The notes: generated by a model from the letters alone, not told the origin. Counted from the first letter of the stretch, positions 32,901 through 41,531 are shown. The stretch: DNA of 64,000 nt from a bacterium 1xD42-87 (GCA_003611805.1 RAYM01000011.1:1-64000); one strand, 5' to 3'. Program-made: numbers and translations.

Positions 32901-34221
32901 GCACGCTGTCTACGGTGTGGTTTTTGATCTTGATGCATTTCATGTCCTGTCCGCCGATATCCAGGATGCAGTCCACATCCGGGTCGAAGAAAGCGGCGGC
33001 ATTGTAGTGCGCCACTGTCTCCACCTCGCCGTCGTCAAGCAGAAAGGCAGCTTTCATCAGAGCCTCGCCGTAGCCGGTGGAACAGGAGCGGGCTATTTTC
33101 ACTCCAGCCGGAAGCAGCTTATAAATTTCCTTAAGGGAGCGGATTGCTGTTTTTAAGGGGCTGCCGTCGTTACTGCTGTAGAAAGAGTAGAGCAGGGAGC
33201 CGTCGTCGCCCACGAGAGCCACCTTCGTGGTGGTGGAACCGGCGTCAATCCCTAAAAAGCAGTTTCCCTGATAGGAGGCAAGGTCGCCGGTCGCCACATG
33301 ATGGGTGCCGTGACGTAAGCGGAACGCATTGTAGTCCGCCTGCGTGGCAAAGAGCGGCTCCATGCGCTCCACCTCAAACTCCATTTTGATATCGGTGGAA
33401 AGCTTTGCCGTCAGCTCCTCCATGGTATAGAAAGCCTCCTCCTTCGCGTTTAGGGCGGAGCCTATGGCGGCGAAGAGGTGGGAATTGTCCGTGTCGATGA
33501 TATGGGCGTCGTCCAGCTTCAGGGTGCGGATGAACGACTGTTTTAACTCCGACAAAAAGTGAAGCGGACCGCCGAGGAACGCCACATGTCCACGGATCGG
33601 CTTGCCGCAGGCAAGACCGCTGATGGTCTGGTTTACCACCGCCTGAAAGATGGAGGCGGAAAGGTCTTCCTTCGTGGCGCCCTCATTGATCAGGGGCTGG
33701 ATATCTGACTTGGCGAACACGCCGCAGCGCGCCGCGATCGTATATAGAGAGTGATAATTTTTCGCGTACTCGTTCAGCCCTGCCGCATCCGTCTGCAGGA
33801 GGGAAGCCATCTGGTCGATGAAAGAACCCGTACCGCCGGCACAGATACCGTTCATGCGCTGTTCCACATTGCCGCCCTCAAAGTAGATGATTTTGGCGTC
33901 CTCGCCGCCAAGCTCGATCGCCACGTCTGTGACGGGCGCAAAGGTCTGCAGGGATGTGGACACGGCGATCACTTCCTGCACAAAGGGAATCTGCAGGTGG
34001 TTTGCCAGCGTCAGCCCGCCGGAACCGGTGATGATGGGATGCACCGTGAGGTTTCCAAGCTGCTCAAAGGCAAGGGAAAGAAGAGACGCGAGGGTCTCCC
34101 TGATATTTGCAAAATGTCTTTTGTAGTCGGAAAAAAGTATCTGATGCCTGTCGTCCAGAATGGCGATCTTGACGGTCGTTGACCCGATGTCGATGCCAAG
34201 CGTATATTGCATGTGACTCAT
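29947..34221 (-). CDS. 2-hydroxyacyl-CoA dehydratase activase-type multidomain protein, 1424 aa
   Basis: Two tandem ASKHA ATPase domains of the BcrAD/BadFG/HgdC type (about 1-265 with [11 protein letters not shown], and about 315-590 with [11 protein letters not shown] and DIGGQDMKC), each holding Cys residues that could ligate a bridging 4Fe-4S cluster. A CKGCTNNC...NRCERG cluster (about 615-640) follows, then a DUF2229-type domain (about 665-900) and an HgdB-like region (about 1,000-1,330). In single-domain relatives the activase uses ATP to drive an electron into a dehydratase; this fused form is common in anaerobes and its reaction is unknown. The RBS is AAAGGAGCGAG, with a consensus promoter upstream. 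Confidence 0.9.
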   Translation of the reverse strand: MSHMQYTLGIDIGSTTVKIAILDDRHQILFSDYKRHFANIRETLASLLSLAFEQLGNLTVHPIITGSGGLTLANHLQIPFVQEVIAVSTSLQTFAPVTDVAIELGGEDAKIIYFEGGNVEQRMNGICAGGTGSFIDQMASLLQTDAAGLNEYAKNYHSLYTIAARCGVFAKSDIQPLINEGATKEDLSASIFQAVVNQTISGLACGKPIRGHVAFLGGPLHFLSELKQSFIRTLKLDDAHIIDTDNSHLFAAIGSALNAKEEAFYTMEELTAKLSTDIKMEFEVERMEPLFATQADYNAFRLRHGTHHVATGDLASYQGNCFLGIDAGSTTTKVALVGDDGSLLYSFYSSNDGSPLKTAIRSLKEIYKLLPAGVKIARSCSTGYGEALMKAAFLLDDGEVETVAHYNAAAFFDPDVDCILDIGGQDMKCIKIKNHTVDSVQLNEACSSGCGSFIETFAKSLNYGVEDFAKTALFAEHPIDLGTRCTVFMNSKVKQAQKEGASVSDISAGLAYSVIKNALFKVIKVSDASALGKNIVVQGGTFYNDAVLRSFEKIAGCEAIRPDIAGIMGAFGAALIARDHYEKGYQTSMLNLEQITNLQFETSMAKCKGCTNNCRLTINKFTGGRQYISGNRCERGLGRAKKENGAPNLFDYKLKRYFSYEPLPANEAKRGTVGIPRVLNMYENYPFWFTFFTKLGFRVVLSPVSNRKIYELGIESIPSESECYPAKLAHGHVSWLIKQKVDFIFYPALFYERDEFHDANNHYNCPIVTSYSENIKNNVEEIGHGEVVFRNPFMSFKSLQTVTEALTREFRELPITSVMDAAEAAWTELAAARQDMRDKGEEVLRYLETNHKRGIVLAGRPYHVDPEINHGIPELITSYDIAVLTEDSVSHLAAPERPLIVSDQWMYHSRLYAAASFVKTRDDLDLIQLNSFGCGLDAVTTDQVNDILTGSDKIYTCLKIDEVNNLGAARIRIRSLLSAIQVREQKGEKRTIHSSAITKVAFTEEMRKDYTILCPQMSPIHFEIMEAAFNACGYHFEVLGNDTRQAVDMGLKYVNNDACYPSLIVVGQIMDALLSGRYDLNKVAVIMSQTGGGCRATNYVGFIRRALEKAGMPQVPVISLNLAGIESNPGFHLNAGLLIRAAYSALFGDIFMRCVYRMRPYEKEPGSVDALHREWVRKCQDFVSKKTMNYLTFQKMCRQIVRDFDSIPIDENLRKPRVGIVGEILVKFAPAANNHLVELLEAEGAEAVVPDLLDFMLYCFYNQIYKADFLGTSKKAAFFSRFGIRALEKLRAQAAKEFAKSRHFTPPVSIYTLVDYAKPIVDIGNQTGEGWFLTGEMVELIHSGVNNIVCTQPFGCLPNHVVGKGVIKELRKRFPSSNIVAIDYDPGASEVNQLNRIKLMLSTAQKNLKKSLPDSGASDQEACS

Positions 34222-34308
34222 TTTTCTCGCTCCTTTATCAGATAAAAAGTGGTTTCGGTATAAGTTACCTTTTTACCTATTAAAATGTGTTTTTTGGCAC
34301 ACGCTGTC

Positions 34309-34337
34309 ATTATACGACACAGTTTTCTAAAATGCAA
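34309..34337 (-). promoter_or_regulatory. promoter of the 1424-aa gene
   Basis: On the minus strand TTGCAT (34,337-34,332), 17 bases, TATAAT (34,314-34,309), about 90 bases upstream of the start. Confidence 0.75.
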
Positions 34338-34421
34338 TTGTCCAATTCTTAGAAAAGAATGAAGTTTTCGGCAGACATTTATTAAATTTTTATGAGAGGG
34401 TGTTTTTTGGGCGCTGCGACA

Positions 34422-34450
34422 TTTACTTTTAAAAAGAGGAATGCTATATT
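34422..34450 (+). promoter_or_regulatory. promoter of the rhomboid-like gene
   Basis: TTTACT (34,422-34,427), 17 bases, TATATT (34,445-34,450). Confidence 0.6.
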
Positions 34451-34479
34451 AGTAGTATATTTTTGAGGGAGAGTGAAAC

Positions 34480-35379
34480 ATGAGTCCTTTTGAACGAAAA
34501 TTTGGAAAATACGCGATACGAAATCTATCTTTTGTGCTGGTCATGTGCTATGCGGTCGGATATCTGCTGGAGCTGTTTGACAGAAGCGGCCTGCTGATTT
34601 CCTATCTGACTTTAAACCCGTACGCGATTCTGCACGGACAGATCTGGCGGCTTGTGACGTGGGTGCTGATTCCGCCCAGCAGCGGGGGACTGTTCTTTAC
34701 ATTACTTATGTTATATTTTTATTGTTCCATAGGTATGTCGCTGGAGCGGACATGGGGTACTTACCGATATAATGTCTATCTGTTCCAGGGGATGCTGTTT
34801 ACCATTGCGGGAAGTTTCCTGCTGATGGGGTACTGTTACCTGTTCCATCCGCAGATACAGATGATGGATATGCGGGGCATGCTGCATGTTCTGACCGTAG
34901 ATTCGCCCAATGAATATTTCAGGGCGATTGCGGGACTGTTCAGCACCTATTACATCAATATGTCAATATTTCTTGCGTACGCGGCGACTTTCCCGGACGC
35001 GCAGGTGCTGCTCATGTTTATCATACCGATCCGGGTGAAGTGGCTGGGCGCTATATATGCGGTGATGCTGCTGTTCCAGTTCCTAGGGACGAACGTGTAC
35101 GGGAAATTTGCCATCGGGGCGTCCCTGCTTAATTTTGTCGTGTTCTTCCTGACATCTCGGAATATGATGCACCTGAATCCGAAGCAGATTCACAGGCGGC
35201 AGGAGTTTAAGCGGGAAGTGAGGAGAAACACGGGGATTACCAAGCATAAATGCGCGATCTGCGGCAGGACGGAGGTGGACAGCCCGCAGATGCAGTTCCG
35301 CTTCTGTTCCAAGTGCGACGGAAACTACGAGTACTGCGAGGAGCACCTGTATACCCACACGCATATCAAGAGACCATGA
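34480..35379 (+). CDS. rhomboid/derlin-like membrane protein with zinc-binding tail, 299 aa
   Basis: About six membrane helices (roughly 15-215), with ILHGQIWRLVTWVLIPPSSGG and SLERTWGTYRYNVYLFQG in the place of the rhomboid L1 region, so the fold looks rhomboid-like. I see no GxSG or catalytic His, so it is probably inactive as a protease. The cytoplasmic C-terminus (about 245-299) carries CAICG...FCSKC...YCEEHLYTHTH, enough Cys and His for two zinc ions. The next gene starts within the stop region, so this unknown membrane protein is probably made together with a sigma-like protein. Confidence 0.75.
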   Translation: MSPFERKFGKYAIRNLSFVLVMCYAVGYLLELFDRSGLLISYLTLNPYAILHGQIWRLVTWVLIPPSSGGLFFTLLMLYFYCSIGMSLERTWGTYRYNVYLFQGMLFTIAGSFLLMGYCYLFHPQIQMMDMRGMLHVLTVDSPNEYFRAIAGLFSTYYINMSIFLAYAATFPDAQVLLMFIIPIRVKWLGAIYAVMLLFQFLGTNVYGKFAIGASLLNFVVFFLTSRNMMHLNPKQIHRRQEFKREVRRNTGITKHKCAICGRTEVDSPQMQFRFCSKCDGNYEYCEEHLYTHTHIKRP

Positions 35380-35390
35380 CGGAGGACGGA

Positions 35391-36128
35391 ATGAATCGGG
35401 AAGTTGAGTTTGCCAAAACTCTGGAGGAAGTGAAGCGGAAAGCCAGGGAACAGCAGAATTTCATAACGAAGATGGAGGTTGAGGAAGCGTTTTCGGCGCT
35501 TTCTCTTTCTGCAGAGCAGATGGAGATGGTATATGACTATCTGCGGCAGAATAAAATCGGCGTGGACGAGCCGGCAGACGCGGACGCCTGTCTGGACGAG
35601 GAAGAGAAAAATTATCTGGATGACTATCTGGAGGCGCTGCGGGCGATCCCCAGGGCGACGGACGGGGAGCGGGAGGCGATTACCCTTTCCGCCATGGCGG
35701 GGGATGCGGACGCCATCAAACGGCTGGCGGAGCTTATGCTGCCGGAGGTTCCCCAGATTGCCAGGCTGTACACGGGGCAGGGCGTCAGCCTGGAAGATCT
35801 GATCGGCGAGGGCAATGTGGCGCTTTCTCTCGGCGTAACCATGCTTGGCGCGCTGGAACATGCCGATGAGGCGCAGGGAATGCTCGCCAAAATGATGATG
35901 GACGCGATGGAGGACTGCATCGCGGTAAACGCGGCGGAAGAAAAGAGCGATCAGAAGATTGCCGATAAAGTAAACAAGGTTGCGGATGCGGCGAACGCCC
36001 TGAAGGAAGAACTGCGCAGGGCAGTGACGGTGGAGGAGCTGATGGAGGAGTCCGGGCTTTCAAGAAAGGCCATCGAGGATGCAGTGCGCATAAGCGGCGG
36101 TAAGATTGAGTCCATCGCGGCGGAGTAG
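35391..36128 (+). CDS. sigma-70-like domain protein, 245 aa
   Basis: The central part reads PEVPQIARLYTGQGVSLEDLIGEGNVALSLGVTML, close to the start of sigma-70 region 2 (which in real sigma factors reads 'AxxYxxxGxxxxDLIQEGxxGLxxA'). The C-terminal segment (AVTVEELMEESGLSRKAIEDAV) resembles region 3. The DNA-melting part of region 2 and a full region 4 are not visible, so it may not be a working sigma factor. Start 35,391 has GGAGG five bases upstream; ATG 35,376 overlaps the previous stop (ATGA) and is an alternative. Confidence 0.65.
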   Translation: MNREVEFAKTLEEVKRKAREQQNFITKMEVEEAFSALSLSAEQMEMVYDYLRQNKIGVDEPADADACLDEEEKNYLDDYLEALRAIPRATDGEREAITLSAMAGDADAIKRLAELMLPEVPQIARLYTGQGVSLEDLIGEGNVALSLGVTMLGALEHADEAQGMLAKMMMDAMEDCIAVNAAEEKSDQKIADKVNKVADAANALKEELRRAVTVEELMEESGLSRKAIEDAVRISGGKIESIAAE

Positions 36129-36156
36129 AAACTGCAGCTGCGAAAGAGGGAAAACG

Positions 36157-36579
36157 ATGGAGACAGAAAACAGGGATTATAAATATTTCATGCAGGATAC
36201 GGGGAACGTTTATCTGGGCGCGAAGCTCAGTTACGCGGAGATTCTGCGGGACGAAATGGTGAATTTCAAATACAAGAGTATCGTGGAGCACTATATTTTC
36301 AAGGATACCGACCCGGAGACCACACTGGAGAGCCATCTCTACTACATGACGAAAGAGCAGTTTTCTTATCGGACCTACGAACAGCTCAAGGCGAAAGCAA
36401 AGGTGAGCATTCTGGAGGAAAGAAAAACTTTTTTTGGTAAGAGTAAAACGGGATATGTCACGAAGGTGATGCCGCTTGCAGAGTTTGTCGACATGAATCT
36501 GGCCCAGAAAAAGGCGAAGGGCGTGGTGATCCAGGAGCTTGCGCTGTCGAAGCTGGGACTGATGGCATTCAGCGTGTAG
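36157..36579 (+). CDS. conserved hypothetical protein, 140 aa
   Basis: A soluble protein beginning METENRDYKYFMQDTGNVYL, with a helix-rich middle (YRTYEQLKAKAKVSILEERK) and a hydrophobic end. No recognised motif. The start at 36,157 follows GAAAGAGGG; a longer frame from 36,106 lacks a site. It lies 28 bases after the sigma-like gene and is probably the third member of that operon, ending before the CAGCA repeat tract. Confidence 0.6.
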   Translation: METENRDYKYFMQDTGNVYLGAKLSYAEILRDEMVNFKYKSIVEHYIFKDTDPETTLESHLYYMTKEQFSYRTYEQLKAKAKVSILEERKTFFGKSKTGYVTKVMPLAEFVDMNLAQKKAKGVVIQELALSKLGLMAFSV

Positions 36580-36715
36580 TCCTTTGTGTTTAAATGCTGT
36601 GTAAAATTGCTTGCAAAAACAGCCTGTTTATGATATGGTAGAAAAAGTTTATGAAAATTTTACAAATGAGCACGGCGGGAATTGACGAGTATGCGCAAAA
36701 ACGATAACATGTTGA

Positions 36716-36770
36716 CAGCACAGCACAGCACAGCACAGCACAGCACAGCACAGCACAGCACAGCACAGCA
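36716..36770 (+). repeat. (CAGCA)11 microsatellite
   Basis: Eleven perfect head-to-tail copies of the pentamer CAGCA, immediately preceded by bases completing TTGACA (36,712-36,717). It lies between the 36,157 gene and the FHA/PP2C/kinase cluster. Perfect pentamer tracts change length by slippage in many bacteria. A 25-codon frame ATG 36,709 to TAA 36,786 runs through the tract but has no ribosome binding site. Confidence 0.9.
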
Positions 36771-36810
36771 GGTTAGCAACCGCTAACTTTATGGAAATAG
36801 AGGAAATGGA

Positions 36811-36862
36811 AGACAGGATTCTTTTCTGTACTTGACAGTACGGAAAGGAACCCTGTCTTTTT
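36811..36862 (+). terminator. strong hairpin terminator upstream of the FHA cluster
   Basis: AGACAGG (36,811-36,817) pairs with CCTGTCT (36,852-36,858); the inner arms also pair with one bulge and some G-T pairs up to GTAC-TTGACA-GTAC, followed by TTTTTGTTGTATTT. It either ends the upstream operon or attenuates transcription into the signalling genes. Confidence 0.8.
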
Positions 36863-36903
36863 GTTGTATTTAAATCAATAACATGGATGGAGGGATGGAA
36901 GCG

Positions 36904-37308
36904 ATGCAAAACTACATATGGATTCTGGTGCTGATCTTTGTGGCAGCTGTTATTACCTATCTGAAAAGTGCCAGAGGCAGAGAAGAAGAAAATTGTGGAG
37001 ACGAGAGATATCTGATCGGAATGGGAGGAGTTTATGATGGACAGACTTTTCCGATCGGGAAAGAGATTGTGATTGGCAGGGATGTCAATCAGTGCGGCAT
37101 CATCTATCCGAACGGATCCAAAGGCGTCAGTTCCGTGCATTGTAAGGTGAGAATTGAAAATGAACGGGTGGCATTGATCGATCTGTCGTCCAGCTATGGG
37201 ACATTCCGTGACAATGGGGAGCGTCTGTCTTCCAATATGGTTTACTATTTAGGTCCGGGTGACGGGTTTTATGTAGGCGATGCGGAAAATATTTTTTTAG
37301 TTAAGTAG
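36904..37308 (+). CDS. membrane-anchored FHA-domain protein, 134 aa
   Basis: One N-terminal membrane helix (YIWILVLIFVAAVITYL) followed by a cytoplasmic FHA domain (about 40-134) with FPIGKEIVIGRDVNQCGI, SSVHCKV and LSSSYGTFRDNGERL, the loops that recognise phosphothreonine. It would tether a phosphorylated partner to the membrane. Start 36,904 is chosen because GGAGGG lies about nine bases upstream; ATG 36,883 and 36,895 are alternatives. It is the first gene of an eight-gene phospho-signalling cluster and is 20 bases from the next. Confidence 0.88.
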   Translation: MQNYIWILVLIFVAAVITYLKSARGREEENCGDERYLIGMGGVYDGQTFPIGKEIVIGRDVNQCGIIYPNGSKGVSSVHCKVRIENERVALIDLSSSYGTFRDNGERLSSNMVYYLGPGDGFYVGDAENIFLVK

Positions 37309-37328
37309 AAGAGGAGGAGAAAGAGAAA

Positions 37329-39272
37329 ATGGCCCAGGATACAAAGGATATTTTTCAAGGGAAGAAATTTAAATGGTCAAATATGTTTTCGGGTTTTAAT
37401 TCCGTAAAGACAAAGGAGGAGAAAGAGCGGCAGTTCATGTCGGGACTCCCGGGAAATGTGCCTTATGAGAGTGACATGATACAGGAATGGACACCGCCGT
37501 TTCTGTTTTATAAGTTTTTTATTTACAGTCTGGTGATGCTGGTGCTTATTTTCGTATGCGGTTATATGTACGGTTTCGGAAAGGCGCTTCTTGTCAGCGC
37601 GGCGCCCTATATGATTCCCGTAACCATACTGATATTTATATGGGAACTGAATATTCCGCGGAACATTTCCGTTATGGATCTTTTGTATATTGCTGTTTTC
37701 AGCGGCATTACTTCTTATTTTGTGATTTTTTTTGTGCAGGATGTCACAGGAATCGGATATACGGATACTTCCGTTTTTGCGGTTCCGCTGCTCACGGTTG
37801 TGGCAAAAACGCTCCTCGTATGCATCTTTTTAAGGAAGAAGAGCAGAGGTTACGGGTTAAACGGTCTGGCAGTAGGCGCAGCGGTCGGAGCCGGTTATGC
37901 GATATTGACACTGGCGGATGATATGTATTACCTGGCGGAATATGCAGGTGAAATTACCGGTATTATGGGCCTCATTGTCGTCCGCTTTGTCATGGTTTTA
38001 GGCGGCGATATTATATGGACAGCCGCCATAGGCGCTGCGCTGGCTCTCGCGAAAGGGAAAGAGACTTTAAAAATCAGGCATCTTGGAAACAGTCTTTTCC
38101 TGATTTGTCTGATCGGCACTTATCTGATGGAAGCGCTGTGGAATTATGATATTACCGATCTCTTTTCGAGATTTGCTGACAGCAGTGTGGCTGTGGGGAT
38201 TTATACGTTTTTGTATATTTATCAGGGAAAGAACATTCTGCTGCTGATTCTTTCATGGGCGCTGTTCTTCTTTGTTGCAAGGAAAGGTGTCGAGCAGGCG
38301 TTGGAGATTGCGCAACAGGCAAAAGCCGATAAGGGAAAATGGGACAGTAAAATTGCGGCGAACTATTCCGGAAAGGTGGATATATACGGCGTAAGCGGTA
38401 TGCATGCCGGGAAAAAATTTGCAGGCGGCTCAGGAACGCTTGTCTTTGGCCGGGATAAGTCGTGTGGCGTCAGGTTTGCGGAGGATGCAAAGGGAATCAG
38501 TTCCCTTCACTGTGAAATCAGAAAGCAGGGCGACCATTATGTACTGATTGATAAAAATTCTTCCTACGGAACATTTTTGAAAGACGGGAAGCGTCTGGAA
38601 CCCGGCAAGCCTTATGTACTGCAGGACGGTATGGAATTTTACCTTGCATCTGAGGAAAATGCGTATAAGGCGGGCATAAAGAAAGAGCAGGATGAGGCGT
38701 TACATAGTGCAAGACAGTATGGCAGACGGACCAATGAGATTGACGGTGTGGAAGAGTCCGGACAGAATGTCTATATTGCCTGCGCGGTTATTCTGGCGGT
38801 TACTTTTCTTGCCTTTTACGCGGTATCGGACGGCGCTGTGGGTCTGACCGGCGGACCGGCGCAGGAGCAGAAGGGAGAATCAGATACCTTATACGGGGTT
38901 TGGCGGACAGATGAGACATTTGACGTGAAAAAGCTCGTCATCGATAACATAGACAACGTGCTCGGGATGGCGGAAATCGGACTGTTTAAGGAAAGCAAGG
39001 CGAACGGGATAACGATCACACAGGACGGCATGGCTTACTGTACCTATAATGGCGCTACAATCGACTATGCAAAATTTACATGCGGTATTGTGGACGAATC
39101 GACCGTTCATCTGCAGTGGAGTTATTCCGGCGCCTATGGGAGCGTAAACATCGGTCCCGTGGGAATCAGCGCACCATCGACTTATGAAGCCGGTTTTGAC
39201 GTCAACTATCAGGTGGACGGAAATACATTGTATCTGGATCTGCCGGGGATGAATCTGGAGCTGCATAAGTAA
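37329..39272 (+). CDS. degenerate PrsW-like membrane domain fused to FHA domain, 647 aa
   Basis: An N-terminal region with about eight membrane helices (about 60-335) aligns with PrsW-type intramembrane proteases, but the expected catalytic residues are altered: EExxK reads VVAK (about 158), the second Glu segment reads LADDMYYL (about 197) and the His reads GGDIIWTA (about 227). A cytoplasmic FHA domain follows (about 355-445; LVFGRDKSCGV, SSLHCEI, NSSYGTFL), then a further helix (about 478-500) and an outside domain (about 515-647; DTLYGVWRTDETFDV) with the look of a small lipocalin-like barrel. It is probably a scaffold or sensor rather than a protease. Its position in the kinase/phosphatase cluster supports phospho-Thr signalling. 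Confidence 0.82.
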   Translation: MAQDTKDIFQGKKFKWSNMFSGFNSVKTKEEKERQFMSGLPGNVPYESDMIQEWTPPFLFYKFFIYSLVMLVLIFVCGYMYGFGKALLVSAAPYMIPVTILIFIWELNIPRNISVMDLLYIAVFSGITSYFVIFFVQDVTGIGYTDTSVFAVPLLTVVAKTLLVCIFLRKKSRGYGLNGLAVGAAVGAGYAILTLADDMYYLAEYAGEITGIMGLIVVRFVMVLGGDIIWTAAIGAALALAKGKETLKIRHLGNSLFLICLIGTYLMEALWNYDITDLFSRFADSSVAVGIYTFLYIYQGKNILLLILSWALFFFVARKGVEQALEIAQQAKADKGKWDSKIAANYSGKVDIYGVSGMHAGKKFAGGSGTLVFGRDKSCGVRFAEDAKGISSLHCEIRKQGDHYVLIDKNSSYGTFLKDGKRLEPGKPYVLQDGMEFYLASEENAYKAGIKKEQDEALHSARQYGRRTNEIDGVEESGQNVYIACAVILAVTFLAFYAVSDGAVGLTGGPAQEQKGESDTLYGVWRTDETFDVKKLVIDNIDNVLGMAEIGLFKESKANGITITQDGMAYCTYNGATIDYAKFTCGIVDESTVHLQWSYSGAYGSVNIGPVGISAPSTYEAGFDVNYQVDGNTLYLDLPGMNLELHK

Positions 39273-39305
39273 TCGAAAAGAAGGGAATGGAGGGAACGGA
39301 CAAAG

Positions 39306-39917
39306 ATGGAAATGAAAAAATGTGAAAGAGGGCATTATTATGACGCATCCGTGCATGCGGAGTGTCCTTACTGCATGAATGAAAACAGTGCGGGAAGCAT
39401 GGAGAGAACGATGGCGTTAGACGCATCGGCGGGTAATGATAAAACAATGCCGCTGGCGCAGGCTGCTTCCGGCAAAAATCTGACAAGGCCGCTCTTCGCT
39501 GCCGTGCAGGAGGCGGGAGATGAAGACGGCAGAACCGTCGCGCTGATCCAGAGCGATATGGGGATCGATCCTGTTGTCGGATGGCTCGTCTGTCTGGCAG
39601 GGAAGGAAAAGGGAAGAGATTACAGAATCCATTCGGACAATAATTATGTCGGCCGCAGTGAAAAAATGGATATCTGTATACGGGGAGACGAGACAATCTC
39701 ACGGGAAAATCAGGCGGTCATTACCTACGATACCAGTAACAACCGTTATTATTTTTCGCCGGGAGACGGCAGAAGTATTGTCAGAGTGAACAGTCAGGCT
39801 GTTTTCCAGACCGTGGAGCTGACAGCGTATGACAGAGTGGTGATCGGTAAGACAGAGCTTATGTTTATGCCTCTGTGCGGGGAAAGGTTTGCATGGGAAA
39901 AAGATTCGGAATCCTAA
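39306..39917 (+). CDS. zinc-ribbon FHA protein with repeated Thr motifs, 203 aa
   Basis: The N-terminus carries Cys/His pairs (KKCERGHYYDAS, ECPYCMN) like a zinc ribbon. A linker then holds ERTMALD, DKTMPLA, TRPLFA and GRTVALI, repeated Arg/Lys-Thr-hydrophobic motifs that look like kinase targets, and an FHA domain covers about 110-203 (NNYVGRSEKMDICIRGD, ISRENQAVI). The layout recalls GarA/FhaA-type substrates, whose phosphorylated N-terminal Thr binds their own or another FHA domain. The 3' end overlaps the start of the phosphatase gene by 25 bases. Confidence 0.85.
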   Translation: MEMKKCERGHYYDASVHAECPYCMNENSAGSMERTMALDASAGNDKTMPLAQAASGKNLTRPLFAAVQEAGDEDGRTVALIQSDMGIDPVVGWLVCLAGKEKGRDYRIHSDNNYVGRSEKMDICIRGDETISRENQAVITYDTSNNRYYFSPGDGRSIVRVNSQAVFQTVELTAYDRVVIGKTELMFMPLCGERFAWEKDSES

Positions 39918-40744
39918 AACAAAAAAGGAAAGAGCCGCAGGCTACACTTGATCTTGGATACGAAAAAGCCTATCAGATTGAGACGCCGGAAAGCTGCGGC
40001 GTACGGATTGGGAAACTACATGGCATCGGCAAGAGGAATAAACAGCAGGACGCTTTCGGCATTTCTGATTTGAAAGAAGAAGTGATTGAAAGCAAGGGTA
40101 TTTTGGCAATTCTGGCGGACGGCATGGGAGGCCTGTCAGATGGGGAGAAGGCGAGCATGGCCACGGTTATTTCCTGTCTGAATTATTTTGAGACGCACGA
40201 CATGGATGAGGAAACGCCGGTGCACTTCGTGGATATGGTGGAAAATGCCAACAGGGAAGTGAAGGAAGTGCTCGGCTCTGCCAGCGGATCGAGCGGTTCC
40301 ACGCTGGCGGCTGTTCTTGTCAGGGGCGGAAAGATATTCTGGGTGTCCGTGGGCGACAGCAGAATTTTTCTCTACCGTGACGGGGGACTTACGCAGATTA
40401 GCAAAGATCATAATTATGCGGCGCAGCTTCTGGAAATGGCAGAGGCGGGAGAGGTAGACGCGGAGGAAGCGCTCAATGACCCGCAGAGGAATGCTCTTAC
40501 CAGCTACATAGGGATTCGTGTTCTGGAAAAAATCGACTACAATGAAAAGGCTCTGGAAGCGGAATGCGGAGATCGGATTCTTTTGCTGTCAGACGGCGTA
40601 TACAATTCGGTGACGGAGGAAGAGATAATAGAGTCTATGGAGCTTCCTTTGGGCAGGGCCATGATGCGGCTTGGTATGCAGGTGGAAGAAAAACGGAAAA
40701 GGAACCAGGACAATTATACGGCAATCGTGCTGGAGATAGAATAG
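39893..40744 (+). CDS. PP2C-family Ser/Thr phosphatase, 283 aa
   Basis: Metal-dependent PP2C motifs are all present: KRNKQQDAFG (about 54), ILADGMGGLSDGE (about 74), SSGSTLAAVLV, WVSVGDSRIFLY (about 155), LLSDGVYNSV (about 235) and NQDNYTAIVLEIE at the end. It would remove phosphate from Ser/Thr of the cluster's kinases and FHA partners in the cytoplasm. A basic N-terminal 40-residue extension precedes the domain. Start 39,893 is preferred over 39,875 and overlaps the FHA gene, indicating coupled translation. Confidence 0.92.
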   Translation: MGKRFGILKQKRKEPQATLDLGYEKAYQIETPESCGVRIGKLHGIGKRNKQQDAFGISDLKEEVIESKGILAILADGMGGLSDGEKASMATVISCLNYFETHDMDEETPVHFVDMVENANREVKEVLGSASGSSGSTLAAVLVRGGKIFWVSVGDSRIFLYRDGGLTQISKDHNYAAQLLEMAEAGEVDAEEALNDPQRNALTSYIGIRVLEKIDYNEKALEAECGDRILLLSDGVYNSVTEEEIIESMELPLGRAMMRLGMQVEEKRKRNQDNYTAIVLEIE

Positions 40745-40754
40745 CGCAGAGGGT

Positions 40755-41531
40755 ATGGATAAAATGATCACAGGGAAAGGGTATACCGACAGGGGAGGCA
40801 GGGAATATAACGAGGATGCCGGTTTTTTCAGCGTCGCAGGAGACAGGGGGTATGCGCTCATGGCGGATGGACTGGGTGGTCACGGCGGTGGTGACCGGGC
40901 GTCCCGGGCTGTGGCGGATACGCTGAAAGGCTGTATTCAGAAATGGCCGGCGGAACAGACACTTACCAGGGAAGCTGTGGAAGAATGGATTTCCAGGGCA
41001 AATAAAACGGTCATTGGGATGCAGACGCCCGCATGCAGGATGAAGACAACGCTCGCTTTTCTGTGCGTTGACGAGCGGGCCGGATCCGCGTGTCTGGCGC
41101 ATGTGGGAGACAGCAGAATTTATTATTTTAAAGACGGAGCGTACCAGTTTTGCACGTTTGATCACAGCGTATCCAGAATGGCGGTTCTGGCCGGAGAGAT
41201 CGGCTGGGAGGATATCCGTTTTCATACGGACAGGAATAAGCTGCTGCGGGCTATCGGCAAATCGGAGGAAGTGAAAGCGGAGACGAAGGAACTTCCGATG
41301 GAGAAAAATAGGAATCATTTCTTTTTGCTTTGTACGGACGGCTTTTGGGAATATGTGACGGAGGAAGAGATGGAGGAGACGCTGAGTGCGGCGGAGTCAC
41401 CGGAGGAATGGATTGAGAAGATGCGTGCATATCTGGAAGGCCGGGCAGGAGAAGGAAACGACAACAATTCGGCCATTGCAGTCTGGGTAACGGATGAGAA
41501 AGAAAGACGAAAGGAACAGACGATAAAATGA
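40755..41531 (+). CDS. second PP2C-family phosphatase, 258 aa
   Basis: A second complete PP2C domain: GGREYNEDAGFF (about 14), LMADGLGGHGGGDRAS (about 35), CRMKTTLAFLCV, AHVGDSRIYYF, LLCTDGFWEYV (about 195) and GNDNNSAIAVW. It differs clearly from the neighbouring phosphatase, so the pair probably act on different targets or sites rather than being a recent duplication. It has no membrane segment. It starts 10 bases after the first phosphatase gene and overlaps the VWA gene (ATGA), so it is tightly co-translated. Confidence 0.92.
   Translation: MDKMITGKGYTDRGGREYNEDAGFFSVAGDRGYALMADGLGGHGGGDRASRAVADTLKGCIQKWPAEQTLTREAVEEWISRANKTVIGMQTPACRMKTTLAFLCVDERAGSACLAHVGDSRIYYFKDGAYQFCTFDHSVSRMAVLAGEIGWEDIRFHTDRNKLLRAIGKSEEVKAETKELPMEKNRNHFFLLCTDGFWEYVTEEEMEETLSAAESPEEWIEKMRAYLEGRAGEGNDNNSAIAVWVTDEKERRKEQTIK

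Noticed and set aside
36712-36717. TTGACA as a complete promoter for the FHA cluster
   Set aside because: The spacer is all CAGCA repeat and no -10 box lies 16-18 bases downstream; kept only as part of the phase-variation idea.
36649-37140. 163-residue minus-strand frame with a Cys/Leu/Ala/Val repeat
   Set aside because: The repeat is only the translated CAGCA microsatellite, and the rest is antisense to the first FHA gene.
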